Source: Streptomyces sp. XY006 (GTDB lineage Bacteria; Actinomycetota; Actinomycetes; Streptomycetales; Streptomycetaceae). From it: a stretch of 64,000 nt of DNA. This document shows positions 53,664 through 62,355 of this stretch, one piece after another. The first letter of the stretch is position 1, and every line of letters starts with the position of its first letter. The position numbers and the translations under genes were made by a program. The notes under the pieces were generated by a model. The model was not told the DNA's origin. It did no database searches and was given only the letters and a program-made list of their open reading frames with translations. The stretch covers positions 156,492 through 220,491 of the forward strand of contig NZ_NOKT01000013.1 of the NCBI RefSeq assembly GCF_002237655.1, given 5' to 3'.

Positions 53664-54677
53664 ATGCCCCTGACCGCCGTACTCACCGGACTCGGCGCCT
53701 ACCTTCCCCCGCGTCGCGTCAGCAACGAAGAACTCGCGGACCGCTTCGACACCACCGACGAATGGATCACGTCCAGAACCGGCATACGCAGCCGGCGCTG
53801 GGCGGACCCGGGCACCTCCACCGGCGACCTCGCCGTGGAGGCCGGACACCGCGCGCTGAAGTCCGCGGGCGTCGACCCCGAGCCCGGCGCGGTCGACCTC
53901 GTGGTCCTCGCGACCACCACGCCCGACCACCTGTGCCCGGCCACCGCGCCCGACGTCGCGGCCCGGCTCGGCCTCGTCGGCGCCGCGGCGTTCGACATCA
54001 GCGCCGTCTGCTCCGGGTTCGTCTACGCGCTGGAGACCGCGGCCAACGCCATCGGCACCGGCCGGGCGAAGACCGCCCTGGTCATCGGCGCCGAGACCTA
54101 CTCGACGATCCTCAACCCGGCCGACCGCACCACCTCGGTGATCTTCGGGGACGGGGCCGGCGCGGTCGTCCTCACCGCGGGCGACGCGGACCTGCCCGGA
54201 GCCCTGCACGGCTTCGAACTCGGCTCCGACGGCACACAGAAGGACGTCATCTGCATCCCCGCGGGGGGCTCGCGGCAACGCGCCGCGCTGACCGAACCCG
54301 CCCCGGGCGACGAGTACTTCGCCATGGAGGGCCGCAAGGTCTTCCTCTCGGCCGTGCAGCGCATGAGCGAGTCGTCCACGTCGCTGCTCGACCGGATCGG
54401 CTGGCCCGTCGAGAGCCTCGGCCACCTGGTCGGCCACCAGGCCAACGTCCGCATCCTGCGGGCGGTCGCCGAGCAGCTCGGCGTCCCCGCCGAGCGGGCG
54501 GTGGTCAACCTCGACCAGGTCGGGAACACCTCGGCCGCCTCCATCCCCATCGCCCTGGCGGACGCCGCGGCCTCGGACTCCCTCACGGTGGGGGAGCGGG
54601 TGCTGCTCACCGCCTTCGGCGGCGGGCTCACCTGGGGCTCCGCGGCCCTCACCTGGCCCGACGTCGTACCCGCCTGA
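53664..54677 (+). CDS. beta-ketoacyl-ACP synthase III (FabH-like)
   Basis: 337 aa thiolase-fold enzyme with the intact triad Cys116 (SAVCSGFV), His258 (GHQAN) and Asn288 (GNTSAAS). KAS III condenses an acyl-CoA starter with malonyl-ACP. Lying between AvrD and a dedicated ACP, it most likely makes the short beta-ketoacyl-ACP used by AvrD or AfsA, rather than serving general fatty-acid synthesis, whose fabH is elsewhere in Streptomyces genomes. GGGAGG precedes the ATG. Confidence 0.93.
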   Translation: MPLTAVLTGLGAYLPPRRVSNEELADRFDTTDEWITSRTGIRSRRWADPGTSTGDLAVEAGHRALKSAGVDPEPGAVDLVVLATTTPDHLCPATAPDVAARLGLVGAAAFDISAVCSGFVYALETAANAIGTGRAKTALVIGAETYSTILNPADRTTSVIFGDGAGAVVLTAGDADLPGALHGFELGSDGTQKDVICIPAGGSRQRAALTEPAPGDEYFAMEGRKVFLSAVQRMSESSTSLLDRIGWPVESLGHLVGHQANVRILRAVAEQLGVPAERAVVNLDQVGNTSAASIPIALADAAASDSLTVGERVLLTAFGGGLTWGSAALTWPDVVPA

Positions 54678-54727
54678 CCACACCCGGCTCCACCCGCCGG
54701 CCCTCGCAGACCAAGGAGAAGGACACC

Positions 54728-54991
54728 ATGACCGCACCCACCACCGCCCCCGGCGACCTGACCGACGCCGTGCTCGACATCGTCCGCGGCAAGTTCGAGG
54801 CACCGCAGGACTCCACCGCCACCACGCCGTACGAGGACATGGAGTTCGACTCCCTCGTCCTGCTGGAACTCGCGGTGCACCTGTCCAAGGTGTACGGGGT
54901 GGAGATCGGCGACGACGAGATACTCGAGGCGTCCAACGTCGCCGAGACCGCACGGCTGCTCAGCGCGAAGGGCGCCCGCCTTGCCCGGTGA
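54728..54991 (+). CDS. acyl carrier protein
   Basis: 87 aa, four-helix ACP with the phosphopantetheine attachment Ser42 in EFDSLVLLELAVHL. The motif is DSL plus V where fatty-acid ACPs have DSLD, as in specialised-metabolism carriers. It is dedicated to the neighbouring KAS III. The last 11 bp overlap the next gene. Confidence 0.92.
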   Translation: MTAPTTAPGDLTDAVLDIVRGKFEAPQDSTATTPYEDMEFDSLVLLELAVHLSKVYGVEIGDDEILEASNVAETARLLSAKGARLAR

Positions 54992-55739
54992 CGGCCCGGC
55001 CGGCGCTCCGGGGGCCGCGTTCTTCGACGTCGACGGGACACTCACGACCGGGACCACCCTGTTCCGGTTCCTCGAGTACCGCTTCGCCGTCGAGGGACGC
55101 CCCCCGCAGGCCTACACGGAGGAACGGCAGCGCCTGCGCGCCATGACCGAGGCGGGCGTCTGCCGGTCGCGCACCAACCGTGCCTACTTCGCCAGCTACG
55201 CCCGGCTCGGCGTCTCGTACGTGGCGGACCTGGCCGAGGACTGGTTCCGCGCGGAGCTGGAGTCCGAGGGCTTCCTGCACGACAGCGCCGTCGCGGCGCT
55301 GCGCGGGCACCAGGCGGCGGGGGAGCCTGTGGTGCTCGTCTCGGGCTCCTTCCCGGCGCTCCTCGCGCCGCTGGCCCGCCTGCTCGAGGTGGACGCGGTC
55401 CTGGCGACGGAGCCCGAGACCCTGCTCGGCCACTACACCGGCGACGCGGTGGTCACGATGATCGGCAGCACCAAGGCGGACGCCGTCCGGTCCTGGTGCG
55501 CCGAGCACGGCATCGACCCGGCCGCCGCCACCGCCTACGGCGACCATGTCTCGGACCTGCCCATGCTGCGGGCCACGGGCCGGGGCGTGGTCGTCGGCGG
55601 CGACCGGGAACTGCGCGCCGTCGCCGCACGGCAGGGCTGGCGCCTGCTGCCCGCCCCGCCCGCGGCGCCGGCGCTGCGGCTCCCCGAGCCCCTCTGGACG
55701 GCCCGGGCGCCGTCCACCGCCGTGCGACGCCCGGCCTGA
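54981..55739 (+). CDS. HAD-IB (SerB-like) phosphatase
   Basis: 252 aa. Motif I FFDVDGTLT has nucleophile Asp16 and acid/base Asp18; motif II is VVLVSGSFP, motif III includes Lys in STKADAV, and motif IV is YGDHVSDLPML. Proteins of this type dephosphorylate the butenolide phosphate made by AfsA-like enzymes (MmfP in the methylenomycin-furan pathway is a HAD phosphatase). Start is TTG 54981, overlapping the ACP gene, since no in-frame ATG or GTG precedes the family core. Confidence 0.88.
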   Translation: MPGDGPAGAPGAAFFDVDGTLTTGTTLFRFLEYRFAVEGRPPQAYTEERQRLRAMTEAGVCRSRTNRAYFASYARLGVSYVADLAEDWFRAELESEGFLHDSAVAALRGHQAAGEPVVLVSGSFPALLAPLARLLEVDAVLATEPETLLGHYTGDAVVTMIGSTKADAVRSWCAEHGIDPAAATAYGDHVSDLPMLRATGRGVVVGGDRELRAVAARQGWRLLPAPPAAPALRLPEPLWTARAPSTAVRRPA

Positions 55740-55806
55740 CCGCCCCGTCGCACCCGTACGAGACCACCCACCCGCAGGCCTCACGGCCCCACACGGAAGA
55801 TCCACC

Positions 55807-56820
55807 ATGCGCGCAGTCGGAATCCTGGAATACGGCAGACCGGACGTGCTCGAGGTCATCGACCGGGGGATACCGGACCCCGGCCCCGGAGAGCTGCGCA
55901 TCCGCGTGGCCGCCGCGGCCGTCAACCCCACCGACCTCATGCTCCGCTCGGGCGAACTCGCGGCCTACATGGCCGCCTTCGAGCCCCCGTACATTCCCGG
56001 CATGGACGTGTCCGGCACCGTCGACGCCGCCGGCGCCGGCACCCTGTTCGCCCTGGGCGACCGGGTCATGGCCTTCGTCAACCCGTTCCGCCCGCAGGGC
56101 GGGGCCCAGGCCGAGTACGTCGTCGTCCCGGCCGCCGACACGGTCCTGGTCCCGCCGGGCCTGGACCTCATCGACGCGGCCGGGCTGCCGATGAACGCGC
56201 TGACCGCCCATCAGGCGCTCGCCCTGCTCGGGCTCCGCCGCGGGGCCACCCTGGCCGTCACCGGCGGAGCCGGCGCGCTCGGCGGCTTCGTGATCCAGCT
56301 CGCCGTCCACCGCGGCCTGCGCGTGGTCGCCGAGGCGGCCGCGCAGGACGAGCCGCTGCTCAAGCAGCTCGGCGCGGAGATCATCGTGCCGCGGCACGCG
56401 GAGCCGACGGACACGCCGCAGGAGCCCGACGCGGCGGCGGCCTCGCTCGCCGAGCGGTACCGCCGCGCCGTGCCCGAGGGCGTCGACGCGCTGGTGGACG
56501 CCGCCGTCCTGGGCGCACCGATCCTCGGCGCCGTCCGGGACGGCGGTGCCGTGGCGACCTGCCGCCCGGGCCCGCTGGACCCGCCCCGCGGCATCGTGCG
56601 CCACGAACTCAACGTCCTGGCCCACCCGGACAAGGCCGCCGCCCTCACCGAACTCGCCGCGCTCGCCTGCGAGGGACTGATCTCGCCGCGCACGGACACG
56701 CTGCTCGCCCCGTCCGCCGCGCCCGAGGCCCACCGCCGGCTCGCCGCGGGCGGTGTGCGGGGACGCCAGCTCCTCGTCTTCGACGGGGCCTTCGACGGAC
56801 GACCCACCGCCGGTCCCTGA
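55807..56820 (+). CDS. MDR-family NADPH:quinone-type reductase
   Basis: 337 aa. GroES-like N-terminus (MRAVGILEYGRPDVLEV; AAAVNPTDLMLRSG; GMDVSGTVDAAG) followed by a nucleotide-binding domain with VTGGAGALGGFVIQLA. No catalytic-zinc cysteine set is seen, so it belongs to the zinc-free quinone oxidoreductase/enoyl reductase branch. It could reduce the butenolide double bond or a ketone of the intermediate, the step done by ScbB/BprA-type or MmfH-type enzymes in known pathways. GGAAG precedes the ATG. Confidence 0.88.
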   Translation: MRAVGILEYGRPDVLEVIDRGIPDPGPGELRIRVAAAAVNPTDLMLRSGELAAYMAAFEPPYIPGMDVSGTVDAAGAGTLFALGDRVMAFVNPFRPQGGAQAEYVVVPAADTVLVPPGLDLIDAAGLPMNALTAHQALALLGLRRGATLAVTGGAGALGGFVIQLAVHRGLRVVAEAAAQDEPLLKQLGAEIIVPRHAEPTDTPQEPDAAAASLAERYRRAVPEGVDALVDAAVLGAPILGAVRDGGAVATCRPGPLDPPRGIVRHELNVLAHPDKAAALTELAALACEGLISPRTDTLLAPSAAPEAHRRLAAGGVRGRQLLVFDGAFDGRPTAGP

Positions 56821-56952
56821 CCGGGCGTCACCCCTCACCGGGCCCTGCCGGGCCGGCGGCGGTCCCCGCCCCGCCGTCGCCCCGGCAGCCGCCCCGCAGT
56901 ACCGCACCGCTCAGCCCGACCCGACACGAACCCGCCCGAGGAGGCAACACCC

Positions 56953-58005
56953 ATGACAGACGGGGTCCTTTCCTACGCCCGGACCGTCGATCGCGCCCTC
57001 ACCCACCGTGCCGCCGTGAGCGAGTGCTTCCTGACCGACGCGCTGCGCACCGGTGAGCGCACCTTCCGGGTCGCGGCCCAGCCGCCCCGCGCGCACCTGT
57101 ACTACAGCGACCACGTCACGGACGCACGGACGGCCCCGTCCTACGACCCGCTGCTCGTACTGGAGATCTTCCGCCAGTCCTGCATCCTCGCCTCGCACGA
57201 GTACCTCGCGGCACCGGCGGACAGCAGCTTCGTCTTCGACCTGGGCGTGCTGGAGGTGACCGACCCCGAGGCGCTGTGCGTCGGCGAGGGACCCGCCGCC
57301 GTCACCGTGGAGGGCGAGTTCACCGAGGTCCGGGAGCGGGCCGGTCGGCCCTGCGGCGCCACCGCGGAGGTGCGGGCGTCGGTCGACGGCAGGGCGGCGG
57401 CGACCATGCGGCTGGCCTACCGGTGGATACCGCGCCGGAGCATGCTGCACCTGCGCACCCGCGCCAGGGCCGCTCTCGCCCGGACCCCGCACCGCGCGCA
57501 CCCGCTGGTCAACCGGCTGGCGCCCGAGCAGGTGGGCCGTGAGCTGTCCGCCAACGTCGTCCTGGGGCGGGTGACCGTGTCCTCCACTTCGGAGGTGGTG
57601 GCCCAGGTGGTCGTCGACCGCGGCCACCCCGCCCTCTTCGACCACTACGTCGACCACATTCCGGGCGCGGTGATGTTCGAGGCACTCCGGCAGACGGCCA
57701 CCGCCGCCGCCCGTGAGCTGTGCGGCCTCGACGTCGCTCCCCAGCACCTGGCGCTCACCGGCTGCGAGGTGGCGTTCCGCAAGTTCGGCGAGTTCGAGCT
57801 GCCCACCGACTGCCGCGCCCGGGTGGCCGAGGGGGCCGACGGCCGCCCCGTGCTCGACCTGGTCCTGGAACAGGAGGGCGACGTGCTGGCGACGGCGCGG
57901 GTGACCCTCGCCGTGCGGGAGCGCGCGCTGTCGGAGCGAGGTGGCTGCGGCGGCCGCGACGTCATGGTGCCGGGCCCCCGCCCCCGGCTCCTGACCGCCG
58001 CCTGA
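56953..58005 (+). CDS. AfsA/ScbA-family autoregulator synthase
   Basis: 350 aa with two tandem hotdog-like domains. The second carries the AfsA signature HPALFDHYVDHIPGAVMFEALRQTA; the first has the matching PLLVLEIFRQSCILASHEYL. AfsA enzymes esterify dihydroxyacetone phosphate with a beta-ketoacyl thioester, leading to butyrolactone, butenolide or furan signals. In this operon the substrate is presumably made by KAS III and ACP. The signature reads VDHIPG, close to the usual DHVPGM. GGAGG precedes the ATG. Confidence 0.93.
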   Translation: MTDGVLSYARTVDRALTHRAAVSECFLTDALRTGERTFRVAAQPPRAHLYYSDHVTDARTAPSYDPLLVLEIFRQSCILASHEYLAAPADSSFVFDLGVLEVTDPEALCVGEGPAAVTVEGEFTEVRERAGRPCGATAEVRASVDGRAAATMRLAYRWIPRRSMLHLRTRARAALARTPHRAHPLVNRLAPEQVGRELSANVVLGRVTVSSTSEVVAQVVVDRGHPALFDHYVDHIPGAVMFEALRQTATAAARELCGLDVAPQHLALTGCEVAFRKFGEFELPTDCRARVAEGADGRPVLDLVLEQEGDVLATARVTLAVRERALSERGGCGGRDVMVPGPRPRLLTAA

Positions 58006-58020
58006 GACGGGCGGCGCACC

Positions 58021-58800
58021 GTGACGACCACGCGTGACGACCACCGCCCACCGGCGCACGCCCCGGAGGGTGAGGCGTCCGCCACCACCGTCTGGTTCGA
58101 CTTCGGCGGTGTCCTGACCCCCACCATGGACGAGCTGTACGCCCGGTACGCCGAGGAGACCGGCATCTCGCCCGAGCGGCTGCGCCGGGCCGTGGCCGAC
58201 GTGGGAGCCGACCTCGGGATGCACCCGCTGGCCCCGCTCGAACTGGGCCGGATCAGCGAGGCCGAGTGGGGAGCACGGGTCCGGGCCGCGCTGCGCGCCC
58301 GCCACCCGGGCCTGGACCTGGGCGCCGCGCGGCTGGAGCGGTTCGGCGAGCAGTGGCTGGGCGGGCGGCCGGGCAACCCGGTGATGGCGGCGGTGGTCCG
58401 CGCCGTCCGGGCCGCCGGTCACCCGGTCGGGCTGCTCACCAACAACGTGCCCGAGTGGGAGGGGCACTGGCGGCGCATCACCGCTCCGGCGGGCCGCTTC
58501 GACGCCGTCGTGGACTCGTGCCGGGTCGGTGTGCGCAAGCCCGATCCGGCCGTCTTCCGCATCGCGGCGGCGGCGTCCCCGACCGCCCGCCACGTCCTCG
58601 TCGACGACCTGCCGGAGAACTGCGCGGCCGCCGCCGCGGCGGGCTGGCGGACCGTGTGCTTCCGCGACGACGCGCAGGCGTCCGGCGAGCTGTCCGCGCT
58701 CCTGGGCATCCCGCTGCCCGGCCCCGGCACGCTCCCGGCGGCCGGCACGCTGCCCGCCACCGGCCCGCTCACTTCCGGCCGGGCGGGGCGTACTCCTTGA
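58021..58800 (+). CDS. HAD-IA hydrolase
   Basis: 259 aa. Motif I is VWFDFGGVLTP: nucleophile Asp27 is present but the second Asp is Gly29, a variant found in the DxGGVL subgroup (epoxide-hydrolase N-domain-like phosphatases). Motif II GLLTNNVPEW, motif III Lys in RKPDPAVF, and motif IV VDDLPENC are intact. It is the last gene of the AvrD operon; the second HAD suggests two phosphates to remove, or a haloacid-type function. The final 32 bp overlap the convergent kinase gene. Confidence 0.82.
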   Translation: MTTTRDDHRPPAHAPEGEASATTVWFDFGGVLTPTMDELYARYAEETGISPERLRRAVADVGADLGMHPLAPLELGRISEAEWGARVRAALRARHPGLDLGAARLERFGEQWLGGRPGNPVMAAVVRAVRAAGHPVGLLTNNVPEWEGHWRRITAPAGRFDAVVDSCRVGVRKPDPAVFRIAAAASPTARHVLVDDLPENCAAAAAAGWRTVCFRDDAQASGELSALLGIPLPGPGTLPAAGTLPATGPLTSGRAGRTP

Positions 58801-60334
58801 GGTAGTGGGCGACGCGGCCGGCGTACTTCCGTACGTCCGGCGGCACGCCACCCGCCTTGTTCACCGTGTCGAACGACGTGCGGTAGGCGGTCGCGACCAG
58901 GACCTGCCGGTCGCCCCTCAGGTCGTCGTGCAGGCGGGGCGCGATCCAGCACAGATAGCGGCCCATCGCCGGGATGGACTCGGCCGGCGGGAACGGGGGC
59001 TGGGGCACGGTCTCCCCGGGGGTGCCGTCCTCGTTCATCCACCAGCGCAGGACGCGCGGGGTCCAGCGGGCGATGCCGTACTCGTCGTTGGCCGGGTCGG
59101 ACAGATCGGGGTCGAAGTCGCTCTCCACCTTCAGCATGGCGGCGATCAGGGCCGGTGTGACCTCCTGCTGGTCGCAGTCGTGTGCCGTCTCGACGATCAG
59201 CAGCCGGTAGGCGGGCGGGATGCCGCGGTCGGTGCGCAGGTCGGAGGCGCCGTACGTGGCGGCGGAGACGTTCGCCGTCGCCCCCGCGCCGCTGCCCCCG
59301 CCGCGTCCGCCGTCGCCCCAGACGCTGACGCCGTAGGCCAGCGCGGCGACGGCCGTGACGCCGGCGGCGGCGCCCGCCACGACCGAGGCCCGGCGCGGGC
59401 GGCGGCGGCCCGGGCGCAGACGGGGCAGGCGGAAGGGGCCGTGTCGGGTGCCGGCGGCCGCCTCGACACGGCGCAGCAGCGCCTCGGCGGTGATGCGGTG
59501 CTCGTGGGTGCGGGTGAGGCAGGCGGAGATGATCTCCCGCCAGTCGTCGGTCAGCCGGGGCGACAGACGCAGCTCGTCGGTGCCGCGGGCGTAGGCGGCG
59601 GCGGCGTCGCGGCGCGCCGCCGGGGTGGCGCCGGGCAGCGGGAAGGAGTCGGTGAGCACGAGGTGGGCGAGCACACCGAAGGCCCAGACGTCGGCGGAGG
59701 CGCGGATCCGGCGGCCGCGTTCGCCGATCTCGGTCCACAGCAGCTCGGGCGGGGTGTAGTCCGGGGTGGAGAAGGCCGGTGTGTAGGCGTGGGTGCCCTC
59801 CAGCTCGGCGGCCATGTTGAAGTCGGCGAGCCGGACCGAACCGTCCTTCATCAGCAGGACGTTGGCCGGTTTCAGGTCGCCGTGCACCCAGCCGGCGCCG
59901 TGCAGCTGGGCCAGCCCCTCGCAGATCTGCGCGAGCAGGGCCGGGCCGGCCGCGGGCCGGGGCGTGGCGGCGAGCAGGGCGGACAGCGAGCCCTCGGCGC
60001 GCTCCAGGACGAGGACGGTGGCGCCGTCCAGCCCCGGGCGGCCGGGGTCGTCGACGGTCAGCGTCTCGTACATCCGCACCAGGCGCGGATGCCGCAGCCG
60101 CCGGTACAGCTCCACCTCGCGTTCGATCAACTCCCGCAGGTGGGCCAGCCGGCGGGGCGTCGCGGTGCCGGTGGGCAGGAACTTCAGGGCGGCCGTGGGC
60201 GGCAGCACGTCGCTGTCGCCGACGCGCCGGGCCGTGTACACACTGCCGAAGGCGCCGGTCGCGAGGGGCTCGCGCACTTCCCAGACGCCGACCCGGTAGC
60301 CCTTGGGTACGGGTACGGCGTAGGGCTCCGTCAC
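58769..60334 (-). CDS. membrane Ser/Thr kinase with transglycosylase-like exterior
   Basis: 521 aa. The kinase domain (residues 10-290) has the glycine loop LATGAFGSVY, the Lys in AALKFL and catalytic loop HGDLKPANVLL, but DFG is changed to DFN (RLADFNMAAE). A basic juxtamembrane stretch and one helix (ASVVAGAAAGVTAVAALAYGV) lead to an exterior domain whose ALIAAMLKVESDFDPDLSDP and YGIARWTP resemble the lysozyme-like transglycosylase fold (ESxFxP). This suggests wall sensing coupled to phosphorylation. GTG 60334 has GAGG 7 nt upstream. Conserved backbone gene, not part of the adjacent cluster. Confidence 0.85.
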   Translation of the reverse strand: MTEPYAVPVPKGYRVGVWEVREPLATGAFGSVYTARRVGDSDVLPPTAALKFLPTGTATPRRLAHLRELIEREVELYRRLRHPRLVRMYETLTVDDPGRPGLDGATVLVLERAEGSLSALLAATPRPAAGPALLAQICEGLAQLHGAGWVHGDLKPANVLLMKDGSVRLADFNMAAELEGTHAYTPAFSTPDYTPPELLWTEIGERGRRIRASADVWAFGVLAHLVLTDSFPLPGATPAARRDAAAAYARGTDELRLSPRLTDDWREIISACLTRTHEHRITAEALLRRVEAAAGTRHGPFRLPRLRPGRRRPRRASVVAGAAAGVTAVAALAYGVSVWGDGGRGGGSGAGATANVSAATYGASDLRTDRGIPPAYRLLIVETAHDCDQQEVTPALIAAMLKVESDFDPDLSDPANDEYGIARWTPRVLRWWMNEDGTPGETVPQPPFPPAESIPAMGRYLCWIAPRLHDDLRGDRQVLVATAYRTSFDTVNKAGGVPPDVRKYAGRVAHYLKEYAPPGRK

Positions 60335-60563
60335 CGGGTCACCTCGCCCGGCGGGGCGGCCGGTCCGGCGCCGGACGCGGCGCGGACGGAGCAGTGGGCA
60401 ACGTTGTCGGGCGCGCCGGGCGTGGGATACGGGCCGGGCGCGCAGCGGATGGGGGTGCGGTCTCGCTCGTCCTCCGTGGTCGGCGGAGGTACCACGACGA
60501 TGCTGTACAAGGTGCTCTCCCCGTGCCTGAACAGCTACCACCGTCAGACTAGGACGACGCACC

Positions 60564-60601
60564 AGGGCCGTGCCCCCCTCGTACGGGTGAGACACGGCCC
60601 T
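60564..60601 (-). terminator. terminator between kinase and membrane-protein genes
   Basis: AGGGCCGTG and CACGGCCCT form a perfect 9-bp stem with a 20-nt loop, 43 bp beyond the end of the membrane protein gene. It is followed by CTGGTGC on the minus strand and TTGGATG on the plus strand. Confidence 0.6.
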
Positions 60602-60643
60602 TGGATGTGATTGGCGTGAAGTGGTCCGCTCGACCGGGTCCGC

Positions 60644-61225
60644 TCAGTAGCGGGGGCGGTTGAACCAGGCCTTGCCGGCCGCGTTGCCGACGAACACCGC
60701 CACCAGGACGGCCAGGATCGTGTGCACCAGGCCCACGATGACGAACGGGTAGATGCCGAGGACGGCCGTGATGATGGCGAAGACCAGGATGGTGACCCGG
60801 GCGCCGTTGCCGCCGTTCTTGAACTTCGTCGCCAGCACGGCGGCGAACACCAGCCAGGCCAGGCCGAACACGACGTAGCCCCAGATCACGCCGGTCGAGT
60901 CACCGACCAGGTCCTGGAAGGCGGTGTTGTCCTTGAGGGCCTCGTCGTCCTTCGCGGCGTTCAGCGCGACGGCGGAGAAGGCGAAGATCGCCACACCGAG
61001 GACCTGCAGACCGACGATGACCCACAGCATCACGCGGGCCGCGCTCACCGAGCCGGGCATCGTGGCCGGGGCGGCCGGGCCGCCGCCGTAGGGGGAGACC
61101 GGAGGGGCCTGCGGATAGCCGTAGCCGGGCGCCTGTCCCTGCTGCTGCGGGTAGCCGTAGCCCTGCTGCTGCGGCTGCTGCCCCTGGGGCGGGCCGTAGG
61201 GGTTGTTCGGGTCGCCGAAGCTCAT
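60644..61225 (-). CDS. Gln/Pro/Tyr-rich four-helix membrane protein
   Basis: 193 aa. Residues 1-55 are low-complexity (QQPQQQGYGYPQQQGQAP), then four helices near 65-88, 115-132, 143-158 and 160-182. It is similar to the DUF4064/DUF4190 style of small actinobacterial membrane proteins with PGYG-type cytoplasmic tails; function unknown. GGAGGAAAG precedes the ATG. It is divergent from folD. Confidence 0.75.
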   Translation of the reverse strand: MSFGDPNNPYGPPQGQQPQQQGYGYPQQQGQAPGYGYPQAPPVSPYGGGPAAPATMPGSVSAARVMLWVIVGLQVLGVAIFAFSAVALNAAKDDEALKDNTAFQDLVGDSTGVIWGYVVFGLAWLVFAAVLATKFKNGGNGARVTILVFAIITAVLGIYPFVIVGLVHTILAVLVAVFVGNAAGKAWFNRPRY

Positions 61226-61500
61226 GGCGGACTTTCCTCCGTTGTTCCGAGTGCGGGGACGACGCGTGCCGTCCGTACGGAGGAGAGCTCTTCAGATTGC
61301 GACCGTCCCCCCGTTGAACTGCCCGCGGCACTAGTCAGGTCATCGTTCTGCACCACTGACCGGCTTGTCCAGCCGCATTCCCGATGTGTTGTGCAAGTGC
61401 AACATCGCTGATCATGGGCGGATACGGGGGGAGCGCACCCGCGGTGCCCGGATTGCGGGCGGATTGGAACCGGGGCGGGGTCATCCGCGAGGATGGGGTC

Positions 61501-62355
61501 ATGACCGCCCAGATTCTCGATGGCAAGGCCACCGCAGCCGCGATCAAGTCCGATCTGACCGCCCGCGTGGCGGCGCTGAAGGAGAAGGGCGTCACGCCCG
61601 GCCTCGGCACGATCCTGGTCGGGGACGACCCCGGCAGCCAGAAGTACGTCGCCGGCAAGCACCGCGACTGCGCGCAGGTCGGCATCGCCTCCATCCAGCG
61701 CGAGCTGCCCGCCACCGCCACGCAGGAGGAGATCGAGGCGGTCGTGCGCGAGCTGAACGAGGACCCGGCCTGCACCGGCTACATCGTGCAACTCCCGCTG
61801 CCCCGCGGCATCGACGAGAACCGCATCCTCGAACTCATGGACCCGGACAAGGACGCCGACGGCCTGCACCCGATGAACCTCGGCCGCCTCGTCCTGAACG
61901 AGCCGGCGCCGCTGCCCTGCACCCCCAACGGCGTGCTGACCCTGCTGCGGCAGTACGGCGTGGAGATCAAGGGCGCCGAGGTCGTCGTGGTCGGACGCGG
62001 CGTGACCATCGGCCGCCCGATGCCGCTGCTGCTCACCCGGCGCAGCGAGAACGCGACCGTGACCCAGTGCCACACCGGCACGCGCGACCTGTCGGCCCAC
62101 CTGAAGCGCGCGGACATCATCGTCGCCGCGGCCGGTTCCGCCCATCTGATCCGCGCCGAGGACGTCAAGCCGGGCGCGGCCGTGCTCGACGTCGGTGTCT
62201 CCCGCAGCGCGGAGGGCAAGATCGTGGGCGACGTCCACCCCGACGTGGCCGAGGTCGCCGGCTTCATCTCGCCCAACCCCGGCGGAGTCGGCCCGATGAC
62301 CCGCGCGCAACTGCTCGTCAACGTGGTCGAGGCGGCGGAGCGCAGTGCCGGCTGA
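61501..62355 (+). CDS. folD: methylenetetrahydrofolate dehydrogenase/cyclohydrolase
   Basis: 284 aa bifunctional enzyme that makes 10-formyl-THF, the cofactor for the PurN and PurH reactions earlier in the window. Catalytic Tyr49 and Lys53 lie in QKYVAGKHRDC, with QLPLPRGIDE, DADGLHPMNLG and the NADP loop VVGRGVTIGRPMPLLL, and the family ending NPGGVGPMTRAQLL. The ATG is 7 nt after a GAGGAT box (61489-61494) and lacks a good Shine-Dalgarno, so it may be leaderless. Its end overlaps the DUF3017 gene by 11 bp. Confidence 0.97.
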   Translation: MTAQILDGKATAAAIKSDLTARVAALKEKGVTPGLGTILVGDDPGSQKYVAGKHRDCAQVGIASIQRELPATATQEEIEAVVRELNEDPACTGYIVQLPLPRGIDENRILELMDPDKDADGLHPMNLGRLVLNEPAPLPCTPNGVLTLLRQYGVEIKGAEVVVVGRGVTIGRPMPLLLTRRSENATVTQCHTGTRDLSAHLKRADIIVAAAGSAHLIRAEDVKPGAAVLDVGVSRSAEGKIVGDVHPDVAEVAGFISPNPGGVGPMTRAQLLVNVVEAAERSAG

